Assembly (NCBI GenBank): GCA_035691485.1
Contig: DASSIZ010000051.1
Span: forward strand, 1 to 42,156
DNA: 42,156 nt
Direction: 5' to 3'
Source: Terriglobales bacterium
GTDB taxonomy: Bacteria > Acidobacteriota > Terriglobia > Terriglobales > Acidobacteriaceae
Part shown: positions 1 through 8,324 of the stretch, one piece after another
How positions within the stretch are numbered: position 1 is the stretch's first letter
Layout of the letters: every line of letters starts with the position of its first letter
Translations under genes and position numbers: made by a program
Notes under the pieces: model-generated
Seen by the model: the letters and a program-made list of their open reading frames with translations, nothing else
What the model was told of the DNA's origin: nothing
The model's database searches: none

Positions 1-382
1 CTTCCTGCATGTAGCGGCCGCGGTGGTGCACCGTCCGCACCGCGTCTTGAAATTCCAGCGTGCCGGCGGCAACGTGCGCCGAATACTCGCCCAGGCTGTG
101 CCCGGCCGCGATGGCCGGCGCGATTCCTTTTTCGCGCAACACCCGCAGCACCGCGATCGACATCGTCAAAATCGCCGGCTGCGTGATCTCGGTCAGCCGC
201 AGCTTTTCGTCCGGACCTTCCCAGCACACCTGGGAAAGTTTGAACCCGAGCGCCGCGTCTGCCTCATCGAAGGTCTGCTGTGCGACCGGATGCAGGCTGG
301 CCAACTCGCGGCCCATGCCGACGCTCTGCGATCCCTGGCCGGGAAAAATGAATGCGGTCTGTTCTGGAGTATGTGCGCTCAT
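1..382 (-). CDS. fabD: Malonyl-CoA:ACP transacylase FabD, N-terminal part, cut by window edge
   Basis: Loads malonate from malonyl-CoA onto acyl carrier protein for type II fatty acid synthesis in the cytoplasm. The first 127 codons lie in the window on the minus strand, starting at the ATG whose first base is 382. Visible hallmarks are the N-terminal FIFPGQGSQ motif (residues 11-19) and the nucleophile elbow GHSLGEYSA with catalytic Ser96. The rest, including the catalytic His, is beyond the left edge. It starts 11 bases after the plsX stop, so the two are almost certainly co-transcribed. No fabH lies between them, unlike the common plsX-fabH-fabD order. Confidence 0.95.
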   Translation of the reverse strand, partial: MSAHTPEQTAFIFPGQGSQSVGMGRELASLHPVAQQTFDEADAALGFKLSQVCWEGPDEKLRLTEITQPAILTMSIAVLRVLREKGIAPAIAAGHSLGEYSAHVAAGTLEFQDAVRTVHHRGRYMQE

Positions 383-393
383 GCTGCGGTCAA

Positions 394-1440
394 TCAGCGG
401 TTCAGGCCATCAGCCACTGGGATGGCAGCGCTCTTTCCCCGAGCCGACGTCAGTCCGCGCGCGATTTCGGCGTTGATGCCGGCATTGGCAAATTCGGCGG
501 CCACGCGGATGGCGTTTTTGATGGCGTGTGCGTTCGATGACCCGTGGCTGATGATGCACACGCCCTTGAGCCCGAGCAGCGGCGCCCCGCCATATTCGGA
601 ATAATCCAGGCGTTTCTTGAATTCTTCAAACGCCCGGCGCGAAAGCAAGAACCCGACCTGCCGCGTGATGGTGGCGCGCAAGGAATCCTTCAGGATGTAG
701 CTGACGGTCTCCACCAGTCCTTCGGAAACCTTCAGCGCAACATTGCCGATGAAGCCGTCGCAGACGATGACGTCCACATTGCCGTTGTACAGATCGCGGC
801 CTTCCACGTTGCCCACGAACTGCAGCGGCAGTTGCTTTAGAAGCTGGTGCGCGGCGCGCGTCAGATCGTTACCTTTGGCCTCTTCTTCGCCAATGGAGAG
901 CAGCCCGACGCGCGGGCGCTCAGCGCCGAAAATCGCGCGCGCATAGATGTCGCCCATCACCGCCCACTGTTCCAGGTTGTGCGGCTTGGAATCGACGTTG
1001 GCGCCCACGTCCAGCATGATGCTCGCCGTTCCCTGCGCGGTGGGGAAAACCGCCGCCAGCGCGGGACGGTCCACGCCCGGCAGCGCGCCCAGCACCATCT
1101 TGGCCGTTGCCATCGCAGCGCCGGTATTGCCGGCAGTGATAAATCCCGCGGCCTTGCCGTCGCGCACCATGCGTAGTCCCACGCGTAAAGTGGAATCGCG
1201 CTTTGCCCGCACCGCTTGCGCGGCCTTTTCGTTCATGCCGATGACTTCGCTGGCATGAACCACCTGGATCTGTTCGAAGGGCGCGGTGGGATGGTGGCGG
1301 AGTTCCGCTCGGACCTCGTTCTCAGGCCCGACCAGAAGAACGTGGACGTCGTGGTGACGCGCGGCCAGAATCGCGCCTTCGATTTCCGGTTTCGGCGCGC
1401 GATCCGAGCCCATGGCGTCGACGGCTATGACCGTGGGCAT
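394..1440 (-). CDS. plsX: Phosphate acyltransferase PlsX
   Basis: Converts acyl-ACP to acyl-phosphate, the acyl donor for PlsY in the first step of phospholipid synthesis; a peripheral membrane enzyme. The 348-residue product has the usual family length and begins with the diagnostic strand-loop AVDAMGSD (residues 6-13). Further conserved stretches are AGNTGAAMA near residue 104, [11 protein letters not shown] near 143 and [11 protein letters not shown] near 228. The ATG start at 1440 gives the expected N-terminus directly before the AVDAMG motif. It sits between rpmF and fabD in the conserved rpmF-plsX-fab cluster, all on the minus strand. Assignment is secure. Confidence 0.97.
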   Translation of the reverse strand: MPTVIAVDAMGSDRAPKPEIEGAILAARHHDVHVLLVGPENEVRAELRHHPTAPFEQIQVVHASEVIGMNEKAAQAVRAKRDSTLRVGLRMVRDGKAAGFITAGNTGAAMATAKMVLGALPGVDRPALAAVFPTAQGTASIMLDVGANVDSKPHNLEQWAVMGDIYARAIFGAERPRVGLLSIGEEEAKGNDLTRAAHQLLKQLPLQFVGNVEGRDLYNGNVDVIVCDGFIGNVALKVSEGLVETVSYILKDSLRATITRQVGFLLSRRAFEEFKKRLDYSEYGGAPLLGLKGVCIISHGSSNAHAIKNAIRVAAEFANAGINAEIARGLTSARGKSAAIPVADGLNR

Positions 1441-1522
1441 TCGGCGTAGAGGTCCTCAGGTTCCCAGGCTGCGGGCCGGGCGCGCACCCTGCACCTGCGA
1501 TTCTTCCTCTCCAACCCGCGAC

Positions 1523-1708
1523 CTATTCCTTTTCCTTAATCGTCAGCACTTCGCGGCCCTTATAGTAGCCGCACTTCGGGCAGGCGCGATGAGGCAATTT
1601 CTGCTCGTGGCAGTTCGGGCACTCGGAAAGCGAGCGCGCGGTCAGGAAATCGTGAGCGCGCCGCGTCGAGGTCCGCGCCCTGGAATGTCGTCTCTTTGGA
1701 TTCGCCAT
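1523..1708 (-). CDS. rpmF: 50S ribosomal protein L32
   Basis: Small structural protein of the large ribosomal subunit. The ATG at 1708 gives a 61-residue protein beginning MANPKRRHSRART, the canonical L32 start; in-frame sequence further upstream is non-coding spacer. Four cysteines, Cys30, Cys33, Cys43 and Cys46, form two CxxC pairs for a zinc site (C+ type L32). The basic N-terminal tail and the CGYYKGREV segment are typical. It lies between the DUF177 gene and plsX, which is the usual bacterial order and couples ribosome and lipid synthesis. Confidence 0.97.
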   Translation of the reverse strand: MANPKRRHSRARTSTRRAHDFLTARSLSECPNCHEQKLPHRACPKCGYYKGREVLTIKEKE

Positions 1709-1762
1709 AAATATTCCGATCAGGACAGTGGCGGCACTGAAACTCTCCGCGACTGAAAATTG

Positions 1763-1791
1763 GAAATTCGAAACTTCGAGTTTCAAATTTC
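1763..1791. repeat. AT-rich hairpin between yceD and rpmF
   Basis: Two 13-base arms (1763-1775 and 1779-1791) are complementary with one mismatch around a 3-base loop. The arms are built of AAATTTC/GAAATTT words, strikingly AT-rich for this GC-rich window. It fills the gap between the DUF177 stop and the rpmF start, so it may act as a weak attenuator or RNA-processing hairpin. Similar AT-rich words recur at about 4890-4923 and 11673-11704. Confidence 0.6.
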
Positions 1792-1797
1792 AAATTC

Positions 1798-2349
1798 TCA
1801 TTGCCCTAGCTTGTCTTTCAGCTCTTTCAGCGCTTCCCATCGCGGGTCGGGAACGGAAGCCGCGCAATTGCACTCGCCCTGGTTACGATCGCGTCCGCAA
1901 TGCGGGCACAGGCCCTTGCATCCCTCGCGACAAACCACCTTCATAGGCACGGTCAGCAGGATCTGCTCCCCCAGGACGTCCCGCAACTCGATTCCGTCGC
2001 CGGTGTAGTAGCCGATTTCCGCCTCCGCCTGGGTGACGGAAATCTCTGCCCGGCCGCCATCGACGCCCCGCGGCCGGTACAGAAGCTCGAACTTCCGCGC
2101 CACCTCCCGGGTTACCGGCACCAGGCACCGGGCACAAGCGGTCTCCACCGACGTTGCCAGCTCGCCGAGCACCCGGATGTCTTGAATCACTTCCTTGTGC
2201 CCGTGATGTTCCTCAATCAGCGTCGCCCGCCCGCTGGTTCGCAGCGGCGCTGACTGGCGCATATCTGGACCCAAGTCAACCGTGTCGGGGGGATATTCCT
2301 CCCGAAAATTAATTTCCTTTTGTTCCAGAACTTGCAGGCTGATGAACAT
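1798..2349 (-). CDS. YceD/DUF177 family protein
   Basis: DUF177 proteins are encoded just upstream of rpmF in most bacteria and have been linked to 23S rRNA or large-subunit assembly; the biochemical activity here is inferred from the family only. The product is 183 residues when started at the ATG at 2349 (MFISLQVLEQKEI). A longer in-frame start at 2379 gives a less typical N-terminus. The C-terminal cysteine cluster CREGCKGLCPHCGRDRNQ followed by CNC (Cys140 to Cys162) is the family's signature, and a second pair CARC occurs at Cys72/Cys75. First gene of the yceD-rpmF-plsX-fabD group. Confidence 0.9.
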   Translation of the reverse strand: MFISLQVLEQKEINFREEYPPDTVDLGPDMRQSAPLRTSGRATLIEEHHGHKEVIQDIRVLGELATSVETACARCLVPVTREVARKFELLYRPRGVDGGRAEISVTQAEAEIGYYTGDGIELRDVLGEQILLTVPMKVVCREGCKGLCPHCGRDRNQGECNCAASVPDPRWEALKELKDKLGQ

Positions 2350-2404
2350 CGCAGACCAACAGACTAAGCCTTCCAACAATCACCCGGTCGTACAAGCAGC
2401 AGAA

Positions 2405-2640
2405 CTACCTCGGCGCAAACATCAAGAATAAAGGCCGGAGAGCGGCAGTGTCAAACCAGCAGAGCTCGCTACTGCTCTGCTCGGCATAGCCAATATACGG
2501 ATAGGTAATCTGGTAACTCGCCTGGGCGTTGGAAATGGCGTGCAGCGACGACGACGCGGAAGCCTCATTGGGCGGACATCTTCGACCGGATCAAGTTGGG
2601 AATGGCCATCGCCGCCAGGGTTTCGATAAGCCAGACCCGC
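2405..2640 (-). pseudogene. Decayed type IV pilin (PilA-like) fragment
   Basis: Reading the minus strand from about 2640 gives LIE...AAMAIPNLIRSKMSA, which matches the N-terminal helix of acidobacterial/deltaproteobacterial type IV pilins but with about ten hydrophobic residues missing between LIE and AIPNL. The frame then hits a stop. A shift of one base in the G-run at 2570-2572 restores NEASASSSLHAI and then YQITYPYIGYA, the next conserved pilin stretch. The shifted frame ends at a stop at 2405-2407, shorter than a normal pilin. No start codon or signal peptide with a prepilin-peptidase site is intact. I read this as a pseudogene with a deletion, a frameshift and a lost C-terminus. Confidence 0.72.
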
Positions 2641-2772
2641 CTTGCCACCGCATTGCTATCCTTGCGGCTCACAATATGTAAGGGCAAAGTGGAATCCAAG
2701 CGCCATTGCTTGGGGGCATCTAACATATTCCCGCTTTAAGGACGGTAAGCCCGGCTCCGAACGACCGTGTGG

Positions 2773-2791
2773 CACGGGTCTTTGACCCGTG
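2773..2791. repeat. Perfect 8-bp inverted repeat with 3-base loop
   Basis: CACGGGTC (2773-2780), loop TTT, GACCCGTG (2784-2791). A compact GC-rich hairpin in the gap between the pilin relic and the YtxH gene. It has no T-tract on either side, so it is more likely a dispersed palindromic element than a terminator. Confidence 0.6.
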
Positions 2792-2830
2792 AGGCTTAGC
2801 CGCTGCGGGATGTCGCAGTGCACGAATACA

Positions 2831-2867
2831 AGTACCAAGTACCTAAGCACAGCAGGTACTTGGTACT
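2831..2867 (-). terminator. Perfect 14-bp inverted repeat downstream of YtxH gene
   Basis: AGTACCAAGTACCT (2831-2844) and its exact reverse complement (2854-2867) enclose a 9-base loop. It lies 18 bases beyond the stop codon of the minus-strand YtxH gene. A hairpin terminator or 3'-end stabiliser is possible, although no long T-tract follows. The arms themselves contain repeats of the word GGTACT/AGTACC. Confidence 0.5.
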
Positions 2868-2884
2868 CGGTACTTAGTAACCCC

Positions 2885-3109
2885 TTAAATGCTGCTTTCG
2901 GTGCCGGTCGGACGCACGCCGGCCTCTCCGCGAATGCTGCTTACCGTACGCTGCACACGGTCGCGGCCTTGCTCAAAGGTTTCACGCGCCGAACTGGCCA
3001 AGTCTTGCGCCCGCTCCTGCAACGTGTTGCGTGCCTCTTGCCCGCTCATGGGCGCAAACAGAACACCCAGCCCGACGCCAAGTCCCAACCCGAATAGAAA
3101 CGCTTTCAT
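2885..3109 (-). CDS. YtxH-like small membrane protein
   Basis: 74 residues from the ATG at 3109, which has a good Shine-Dalgarno (AAGGAGAG) about 8 bases upstream. The N-terminus is one glycine-rich transmembrane helix (FLFGLGLGVGLGVLFAP), followed by SGQEARNTLQERAQDLASSARETFEQGRDRVQ, an amphipathic helix. This is the YtxH/gas-vesicle-like layout: a single membrane anchor plus a cytoplasmic helical tail, often linked to general stress. The role here is inferred. The divergent neighbour is the aldo/keto reductase gene. Confidence 0.75.
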   Translation of the reverse strand: MKAFLFGLGLGVGLGVLFAPMSGQEARNTLQERAQDLASSARETFEQGRDRVQRTVSSIRGEAGVRPTGTESSI

Positions 3110-3315
3110 AAATTCTCTCCTTGTTCGCTTTGCGGTCCGCCAGCCAAAGACTACGCCCGGGCCCGAGCCCCGGCAATCCCCCGGAGACAATTGGTTCGTT
3201 CGCCTACTTACAGATGCGAAAGCGGCGGAGAAGTTTGCTGCCGCAAAACTGGTGCAGCTCCGGAAAAGTTTCCCAAAAAGGATTCGTGCCTAACGCGCTG
3301 ATACACTAGGCGGTC

Positions 3316-4449
3316 ATGATCTCAGGCTTCGCCACTGCCGAAGGCTGTGCGCGCTTTGCACAGCATTTTCCACAGGCTCACCTTAATTTCCGGCGTCCCG
3401 AGTGGGTGCAGGGTGTCGGCGAGCTGACACTCTCCTCCATGGGCATCGGCACTTACCTGGGAGAGCCCGACGACGACGCCGACCGCGCCTACACCGCTGC
3501 CCTTGCCGAAGCGCTTGCTTCCGGCATCAACGTTGTGGACTCCGCCATCAATTACCGACACCAGCGCTCCGAGCGGAACATTGGCGCTGCGATGTCGCAG
3601 CTGATTGGAGAGGGTAAGCTCCGTCGCGACGAGGTGCTGGTCTGCACCAAGGCCGGATATCTGACCTTCGACGGCGACATGCCGTCCGATCCGCGCGCCT
3701 ATTTCATGAAAGAGTACATCGAGCCGGGCATTCTCGATCCGGCCGAGATCGCCGGGGGCATGCATTGCATGGCACCGCGCTTCCTTGCCGACCAACTGGA
3801 GCGCTCCCGCCGCAATCTCGGCCTGGAAACCATTGACGTCTTTTATGTCCACAACCCGGAGACGCAGCTCGCCTCAGTGCCGCCCACGCAGTTTGTTCAG
3901 CGGCTGGCAGCGGCCTTTCGCGAGCTGGAACAAGCCGCCGACGCGGGCAAAATCCGGTGGTACGGCGTGGCCAGTTGGAATGCCTTCCGTGTCGCGCCCG
4001 GCGACAACGGCTACATGCCGCTCGAAGCCGTGCTGCGTTGCGCCTATGAGGCCGGCGGGGAAGGCAATCATTGCCGCTTCATCCAGCTCCCCTTCAACCT
4101 GGCGATGACCGAGGCGTGGTCCTCGAACAATCATCAATTCAACGAGGAAACCATATCGGCGCTGGAGTTCGTGCACCGCGTTGGCATCGCCGCTATCGGC
4201 AGCGGCACCCTTGCCCAGGGACAACTGGCCGGCGATCTGCCGGAAGTCGTCAGCAAGCGGCTGGGAATGAGAACCTCCGCCGAAAATGCCATTCAGTTTG
4301 CGCGCTCCGCCCCGGGATTGGTGACCGCACTGGTCGGCATGGGCCGCCCTGAACACGTTAAGGCGAACGTAAAGATAACAGCGCATCCGCCCGCGGACCT
4401 GGACCAGTGGCGATCGCTGTTCCCGAAGTCGCGCCAGGAATCTGCCTGA
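3316..4449 (+). CDS. Aldo/keto reductase family oxidoreductase
   Basis: NAD(P)H-dependent (beta/alpha)8-barrel oxidoreductase; substrate unknown. The 377-residue protein shows the family's catalytic tetrad in order: Asp75 (NVVDSAINY), Tyr80, Lys112 (VCTKAGY) and His179 (YVHNPE). The C-terminal cofactor-binding end is recognisable at AENAIQFARSAPGLVTALVG. It is longer than the 320-350 residues usual for the family because of an N-terminal extension of about 30 residues and an insert around 115-150. The true start could be further in. It stands alone, divergent from the YtxH gene and convergent with the next gene. Confidence 0.88.
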   Translation: MISGFATAEGCARFAQHFPQAHLNFRRPEWVQGVGELTLSSMGIGTYLGEPDDDADRAYTAALAEALASGINVVDSAINYRHQRSERNIGAAMSQLIGEGKLRRDEVLVCTKAGYLTFDGDMPSDPRAYFMKEYIEPGILDPAEIAGGMHCMAPRFLADQLERSRRNLGLETIDVFYVHNPETQLASVPPTQFVQRLAAAFRELEQAADAGKIRWYGVASWNAFRVAPGDNGYMPLEAVLRCAYEAGGEGNHCRFIQLPFNLAMTEAWSSNNHQFNEETISALEFVHRVGIAAIGSGTLAQGQLAGDLPEVVSKRLGMRTSAENAIQFARSAPGLVTALVGMGRPEHVKANVKITAHPPADLDQWRSLFPKSRQESA

Positions 4450-4458
4450 GCGCCACCG

Positions 4459-4764
4459 TCACTTTCCCAGGTCCCTCCATCGCGCTCGCTCCGGCAGCAC
4501 GGCAATGGCTTTCCCGTCTTCGTCGAAGATCACCAGCCGGGCCGCGCTTCCCTGCACCTCCATGCGCGCCCGGACCTTCCCGCTGCTGTCTTTGAGCACG
4601 ACCTCCTCCGCCTCCACCGTGCGCGCCCGAACGCGCTCCGGATACGGCAGGTCCGCACGCGCGTTTTGCGCCAGGACCGCGGCCAGAGCGATCAGCAGCG
4701 AGATCGCGGTCATCTTCCACCGGCCTCGTTCCGCCACCATCTGTTCAAGGGATTCCAGCTTCAT
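4459..4764 (-). CDS. Hypothetical single-pass membrane protein with strand-rich tail
   Basis: 101 residues from the ATG at 4764, chosen because AGGAGGAG sits about 5 bases upstream; in-frame sequence upstream is low in coding character. Residues 17-33 (WKMTAISLLIALAAVLA) form one transmembrane or signal-anchor helix ending near ARA. The outside part VVLKDSSGKVRARMEVQGSA and then LVIFDEDGKAIAVL has two copies of a strand-turn-strand pattern (hydrophobic-D-x-G-K). This D-x-G-K strand pattern is one I associate with small acidobacterial proteins, but I know no function. It converges with the aldo/keto reductase, only 9 bases apart. Confidence 0.65.
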   Translation of the reverse strand: MKLESLEQMVAERGRWKMTAISLLIALAAVLAQNARADLPYPERVRARTVEAEEVVLKDSSGKVRARMEVQGSAARLVIFDEDGKAIAVLPERARWRDLGK

Positions 4765-4884
4765 GGTCTCCTCCTGCAGGACAGGCTTCTCCTCCTCTGG
4801 AATCTCTTCCCCTGCGGTTCTTGCACACTTTTGTTCGCGATCCTGGTTCCCACGCTTGCGAATGAGGCCGTCGTTTACAATCAT

Positions 4885-4923
4885 CGAGCAATTGCAAATC
4901 TTTAAATTTCAAATTGCAAATTC
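4885..4923. repeat. AT-rich spacer before alr
   Basis: A 39-base AT-rich stretch made of the words AATTGCAAAT and AAATTTCAAATT directly before the alr start. AATTGCAAAT occurs twice as a direct repeat (starting at 4891 and 4912). Composition is unlike the flanking genes and resembles the hairpins at 1763-1791 and 11673-11704. No Shine-Dalgarno is seen between it and the alr ATG. Confidence 0.5.
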
Positions 4924-6066
4924 ATGAGACCTACTTGGGCGGAGATTTCGCTCAGCGCGTTGCGACACAATTTTCGCCTTATCCAGGAACATGTCGGGGA
5001 CAAGGTGACCGTCTGCGCCGTCATCAAGGCCGACGCCTACGGCCACGGGTCGCCCGAGTGCGCTCGCGCACTGCAGGAAGCCGGCGCCACCTGGTACGGG
5101 GTGACTTCGACGGAGGAAGGGGTCAAGGTCCGCGAAGCCGGCGTTACCGGGCGCGTACTGTTGATGACCGGCTTCTGGCGCGGCGAGCAGGACGACGTAG
5201 TGCGTCACCAGCTCACGCCCACGGTCTGGGAGTGGTGGCAAATCGGCGCTCTTGAAGCCGCGCTTGCCAAGGTCAATGCTCCGCCGCGATCGTTTCCCGT
5301 CCATGTCAAGGTGGACACCGGCATGGCCCGCCTCGGTGTTCCCGATTACTTCATGGGCCTTTTTCTGAAGCGTATCCAGGCCGCCGAAGCGGTGGCGCTC
5401 GAGGGCGTCTTCAGCCACCTCGCATCCGCCGAAGTTCTCGATGCGACCGACGCCAGGCAGCAGGCGCAGCGCTTCGCCGAATTCGAGCAATTTGTCTGCG
5501 AGCACGGTTTCTCCCCGACTTACCGCCACATCGCCAACAGTGCCGCAGTAGGGGGGCGGCCCTCGCTGTGGCGCAACATGGTTCGTCCCGGGATGCTGCT
5601 CTACGGCTATGGCCTGCCGCTGATGCGTACCGAGGATGACCCCGAAATTCCACATCCCCTGGCAGTGAAGCGCGTGCTTTCATGGAAGACGAAAATCATT
5701 TCCATGAAGGACGTCGGCGCCGGACAGACGGTCGGCTACAAGGCTGCCTATGTCACCAACCGCCCGACAAAACTTGGTGTGCTCCCGGTCGGATACGCCG
5801 ACGGGCTCTCGCGCCATCTCTCTTCGCGCGGACGCGTGATCGTGCGCGGAACTTACGCTCCGCTGGTCGGAATTATTTCCATGGACATCACGGTGGTGGA
5901 CGTGACCGACGTAAATGGCGCCGCGCTTGGCGACGACGTCACCATTCTCGGCGCCGATGGCGATTGCATGATTGACGCCTGGGAGCACGCGCGCCTGGAA
6001 GCGACCATCCCGTACGAGGTCCTCTGCCGGGTGGGCGGGCGCGTCCGCAGGACCTACACCGAGTAG
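4924..6066 (+). CDS. alr: Alanine racemase
   Basis: PLP-dependent interconversion of L- and D-alanine, supplying D-Ala for peptidoglycan. The 380-residue protein contains the PLP lysine Lys35 in VIKADAYGHG, the phosphate/pyridine-binding arginine region ARLG near residue 136, and the second catalytic base Tyr272 in TVGYKAAY. SMDITVVDV near residue 320 and the C-terminal CRVGGRVRR are also typical. Length matches the family. The ATG at 4924 places the conserved WAEISLSALRHNF at the N-terminus. It appears monocistronic, with a 92-base gap before the next gene. Confidence 0.96.
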   Translation: MRPTWAEISLSALRHNFRLIQEHVGDKVTVCAVIKADAYGHGSPECARALQEAGATWYGVTSTEEGVKVREAGVTGRVLLMTGFWRGEQDDVVRHQLTPTVWEWWQIGALEAALAKVNAPPRSFPVHVKVDTGMARLGVPDYFMGLFLKRIQAAEAVALEGVFSHLASAEVLDATDARQQAQRFAEFEQFVCEHGFSPTYRHIANSAAVGGRPSLWRNMVRPGMLLYGYGLPLMRTEDDPEIPHPLAVKRVLSWKTKIISMKDVGAGQTVGYKAAYVTNRPTKLGVLPVGYADGLSRHLSSRGRVIVRGTYAPLVGIISMDITVVDVTDVNGAALGDDVTILGADGDCMIDAWEHARLEATIPYEVLCRVGGRVRRTYTE

Positions 6067-6158
6067 CTTTCACGGGCCAGGTAATGGACTGGCAGATCTG
6101 GCTGACGACTAAGAGCTGACAACTAAGAGCCAAGAGCTTTTGTTATTCTTTTTCATCC

Positions 6159-7256
6159 ATGCGTCGCCGCTACCAGAACTGGATGCACGAGTGGGAGACT
6201 CGTCTCACCACCCGCGACACCAACCGCATCGTGCGTCCGTTCGAGTGGGGCGAAGAATGGACGCGTGACTGGCCCGGCTTAAGCGCTGACCGGCCCGCGG
6301 TCGCGAGCAATCCCGAAAGATTCTTCCAAGAACTCAACCACCACATCATCGCCCACAGCGACGAATTCTTCTCGTACCGCACTCCTACCGACTTCCGCAT
6401 CGAGAAGCATCCCGTAAGGTTGCACGCCTCCGGCGGGAACAATGGCGACGACCGCGAGCGCGGCAGCGGCAACTTCCTCCGCTTCACCTCGGCCGCCGAG
6501 ACTCCCTACCGCGAAAACAACACCGCCAATGCCCGCTGGTTCCCGGCCCGCGGCCGGCGCGCGGTTATCGTGCTGCCGCAGTGGAATGCCGATGCGCTCG
6601 GTCACAACGCGCTTTGCCGCATGTTGAATTTCTGCGGCATCGCCGGCCTGCGCCTCAGCATGCCGTACCACGACGTGCGCCGGCCCGCCGAACTGGAACG
6701 CGCCGATTACGCCGTTTCCGCCAACATCGGCCGCACCATCGCCGCCGCGCGGCAGGCGATTCTCGACATCCGCTGCTGCCTCGACTGGTTGGAATCGCAG
6801 GGCTACCGCGAGCTGGGCATCCTCGGCACCAGCCTCGGTTCCTGTTACGCCTTCATTGCCAGCGCCCACGACCAGCGGCTGCGCGTGAACGCCTTCAACC
6901 ACGCTTCCACCTATTTTGCCGACGTGGTGTGGACCGGCCAGTCCACGCGCCACGTCCGCGCCGGCGTCGAACGTGAAATTTCCCTCGACAGCCTGCGCAA
7001 TTGCTGGCTGGCGATCAGCCCCATGTCCTACTTCGAGCAGTACGCTCGCTTCCCCAAAAAGTCGCTGATCGTCTATGCCACCTATGACCTGACGTTCCTG
7101 CCGGAGTTTTCCCGCGAAGTGGTCGCCGAATTTCGCCGTCGCCATCTCGATCATCGCGTCGCCGTGCTTCCCTGCGGCCACTACACCACCGGCGAAACCC
7201 CGTACAAGTTCCTCGACGCCTGGCACCTGGTGCGCTTCCTCAACAGCGCACTGTGA
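6159..7256 (+). CDS. Alpha/beta-hydrolase fold protein
   Basis: 365 residues, cytoplasmic (no signal peptide). The nucleophile elbow is GTSLGS with Ser225. Asp310 (YATYD) and His341 (LPCGHY) are at the right places for the acid and histidine of the triad, and VIVLPQWNAD near residue 136 is the oxyanion-loop strand. The 130-residue N-terminal segment, rich in Arg/Trp, precedes the hydrolase core and is not recognised. The substrate is unknown; an esterase or acylhydrolase role is an inference from the fold. It follows alr in the same direction, but the 92-base gap contains repeated AAGAGC words and no clear coupling. Confidence 0.75.
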   Translation: MRRRYQNWMHEWETRLTTRDTNRIVRPFEWGEEWTRDWPGLSADRPAVASNPERFFQELNHHIIAHSDEFFSYRTPTDFRIEKHPVRLHASGGNNGDDRERGSGNFLRFTSAAETPYRENNTANARWFPARGRRAVIVLPQWNADALGHNALCRMLNFCGIAGLRLSMPYHDVRRPAELERADYAVSANIGRTIAAARQAILDIRCCLDWLESQGYRELGILGTSLGSCYAFIASAHDQRLRVNAFNHASTYFADVVWTGQSTRHVRAGVEREISLDSLRNCWLAISPMSYFEQYARFPKKSLIVYATYDLTFLPEFSREVVAEFRRRHLDHRVAVLPCGHYTTGETPYKFLDAWHLVRFLNSAL

Positions 7257-7443
7257 TCTCGAGTCGGGCCGCTGGACAGCCCCGCGCGTTGCTCCGTCGT
7301 GAATTATGTCGTGAGGCGATAGTAGCTCGAAAGTACTACGGCAAGATTTTGGCTGAACGTGAGCAGGATTTTTCGTAGCGTAACGTCAGTACCAAGAGGC
7401 AAGGATTCGGCTGGTCCACGGCCGTTTCTCATGTACCTTCCCC

Positions 7444-7484
7444 CAGAACGTTAAGGGCGCGCCGAAAAGCGCGCCCTCGTTCTG
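7444..7484. terminator. Bidirectional hairpin terminator
   Basis: Outer arms CAGAACG (7444-7450) and CGTTCTG (7478-7484) flank perfect inner arms GGGCGCGC (7455-7462) and GCGCGCCC (7469-7476) around a CGAAAA loop. TTTT follows on the plus strand. It sits between the convergent hydrolase and crotonase genes, 190 bases after the former and 49 bases beyond the stop of the latter. The remaining 7257-7443 interval holds no gene I can recognise. Confidence 0.8.
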
Positions 7485-7532
7485 TTTTGGGCATTTCCAC
7501 AGATGTTCCGCGCGGAACCTGTGCGCAAATCT

Positions 7533-8324
7533 TTACTTGTTCTTCCACACCGGCTTGCGCTTCTCCACCACCGCGCGCAAACCTTCGGCAACATCTTCCA
7601 AGTCGTAGAGCTGGTTCAAGTAAATGTCCTGCGACTCTTTCATCGCTTCCGCCAGCGGTTTGCCGATCGAGCTGCCGATCACGCGCTTGGTCATCTCCAG
7701 CACCGGGCCGCTGAACTCGCCGATGCGCATCAAGACCTCGTTCACAGTTTTGGGAAGTTCGGCCTCCGGGACCACCTTATTGACGAAGCCAAACGCCAGC
7801 GCTTCTTCCGCGGTCAATGGATTGCCCGTGAGGATGAGCTCGTAGGTTTTCTTGGGACCGATGAGCGCGGGCAGCATGATGGCAGCGAACGGAGGAAAGA
7901 CCCCCATCTTCACCTCGGGCTGAGCGAAGCGGGCGTTGGTAGTGGCGATAACCATGTCGCCGAAGGCGACCAGTTCGCAGCCGGCGCCGATGGCGGGGCC
8001 ATTCACCACAACAATAAGCGGCTTTGAAATTTCGCCGATGGCATGGAACACGCGGTTGAAGGCGTCCAGCGTCTGGAAGACGCGCTCAGGTCGCGAGTCT
8101 TCGACCGAGATGCCGGCGGAGAAAGTCTTCTGCGACGAATCGAGCAGGATGCATTTCACGTCGGCGCGGCCATTGAGGCTCTCGATGGCTTCGGCCAACT
8201 CGCTCATCATCGGTATCGTCAGCACGTTGTACGGCGGGTAATTCAGCGTGATGTGGGCAGCGAACGTGCTGTGGTCGAACTTGATGTACTTGAATTCTTG
8301 TGCGACCCGCTTCAGCGTGGGCAT
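7533..8324 (-). CDS. Enoyl-CoA hydratase/isomerase (crotonase) family protein
   Basis: Crotonase-fold enzyme acting on an acyl-CoA thioester. In 263 residues the two oxyanion-hole segments are clear: KTFSAGISVED (66-76) and NGPAIGAGCELV (108-119). ARFAQPEVKMGVFPPFAA (131-148) follows, where many hydratases have PGAGG; here it is PPFAA. Glu137 occupies the first catalytic position and Glu162 (TYELILTG) the second. The family also includes dienoyl-CoA hydratases and isomerases of aromatic-acid degradation, so the exact reaction is open. GGAGGAG lies 3-4 bases before the ATG at 8324. Monocistronic. Confidence 0.88.
   Translation of the reverse strand: MPTLKRVAQEFKYIKFDHSTFAAHITLNYPPYNVLTIPMMSELAEAIESLNGRADVKCILLDSSQKTFSAGISVEDSRPERVFQTLDAFNRVFHAIGEISKPLIVVVNGPAIGAGCELVAFGDMVIATTNARFAQPEVKMGVFPPFAAIMLPALIGPKKTYELILTGNPLTAEEALAFGFVNKVVPEAELPKTVNEVLMRIGEFSGPVLEMTKRVIGSSIGKPLAEAMKESQDIYLNQLYDLEDVAEGLRAVVEKRKPVWKNK

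Noticed and set aside
2656-2850. A 64-codon minus-strand frame beside the pilin relic
   Set aside because: It is formed across both palindromes, has no Shine-Dalgarno and no motif.
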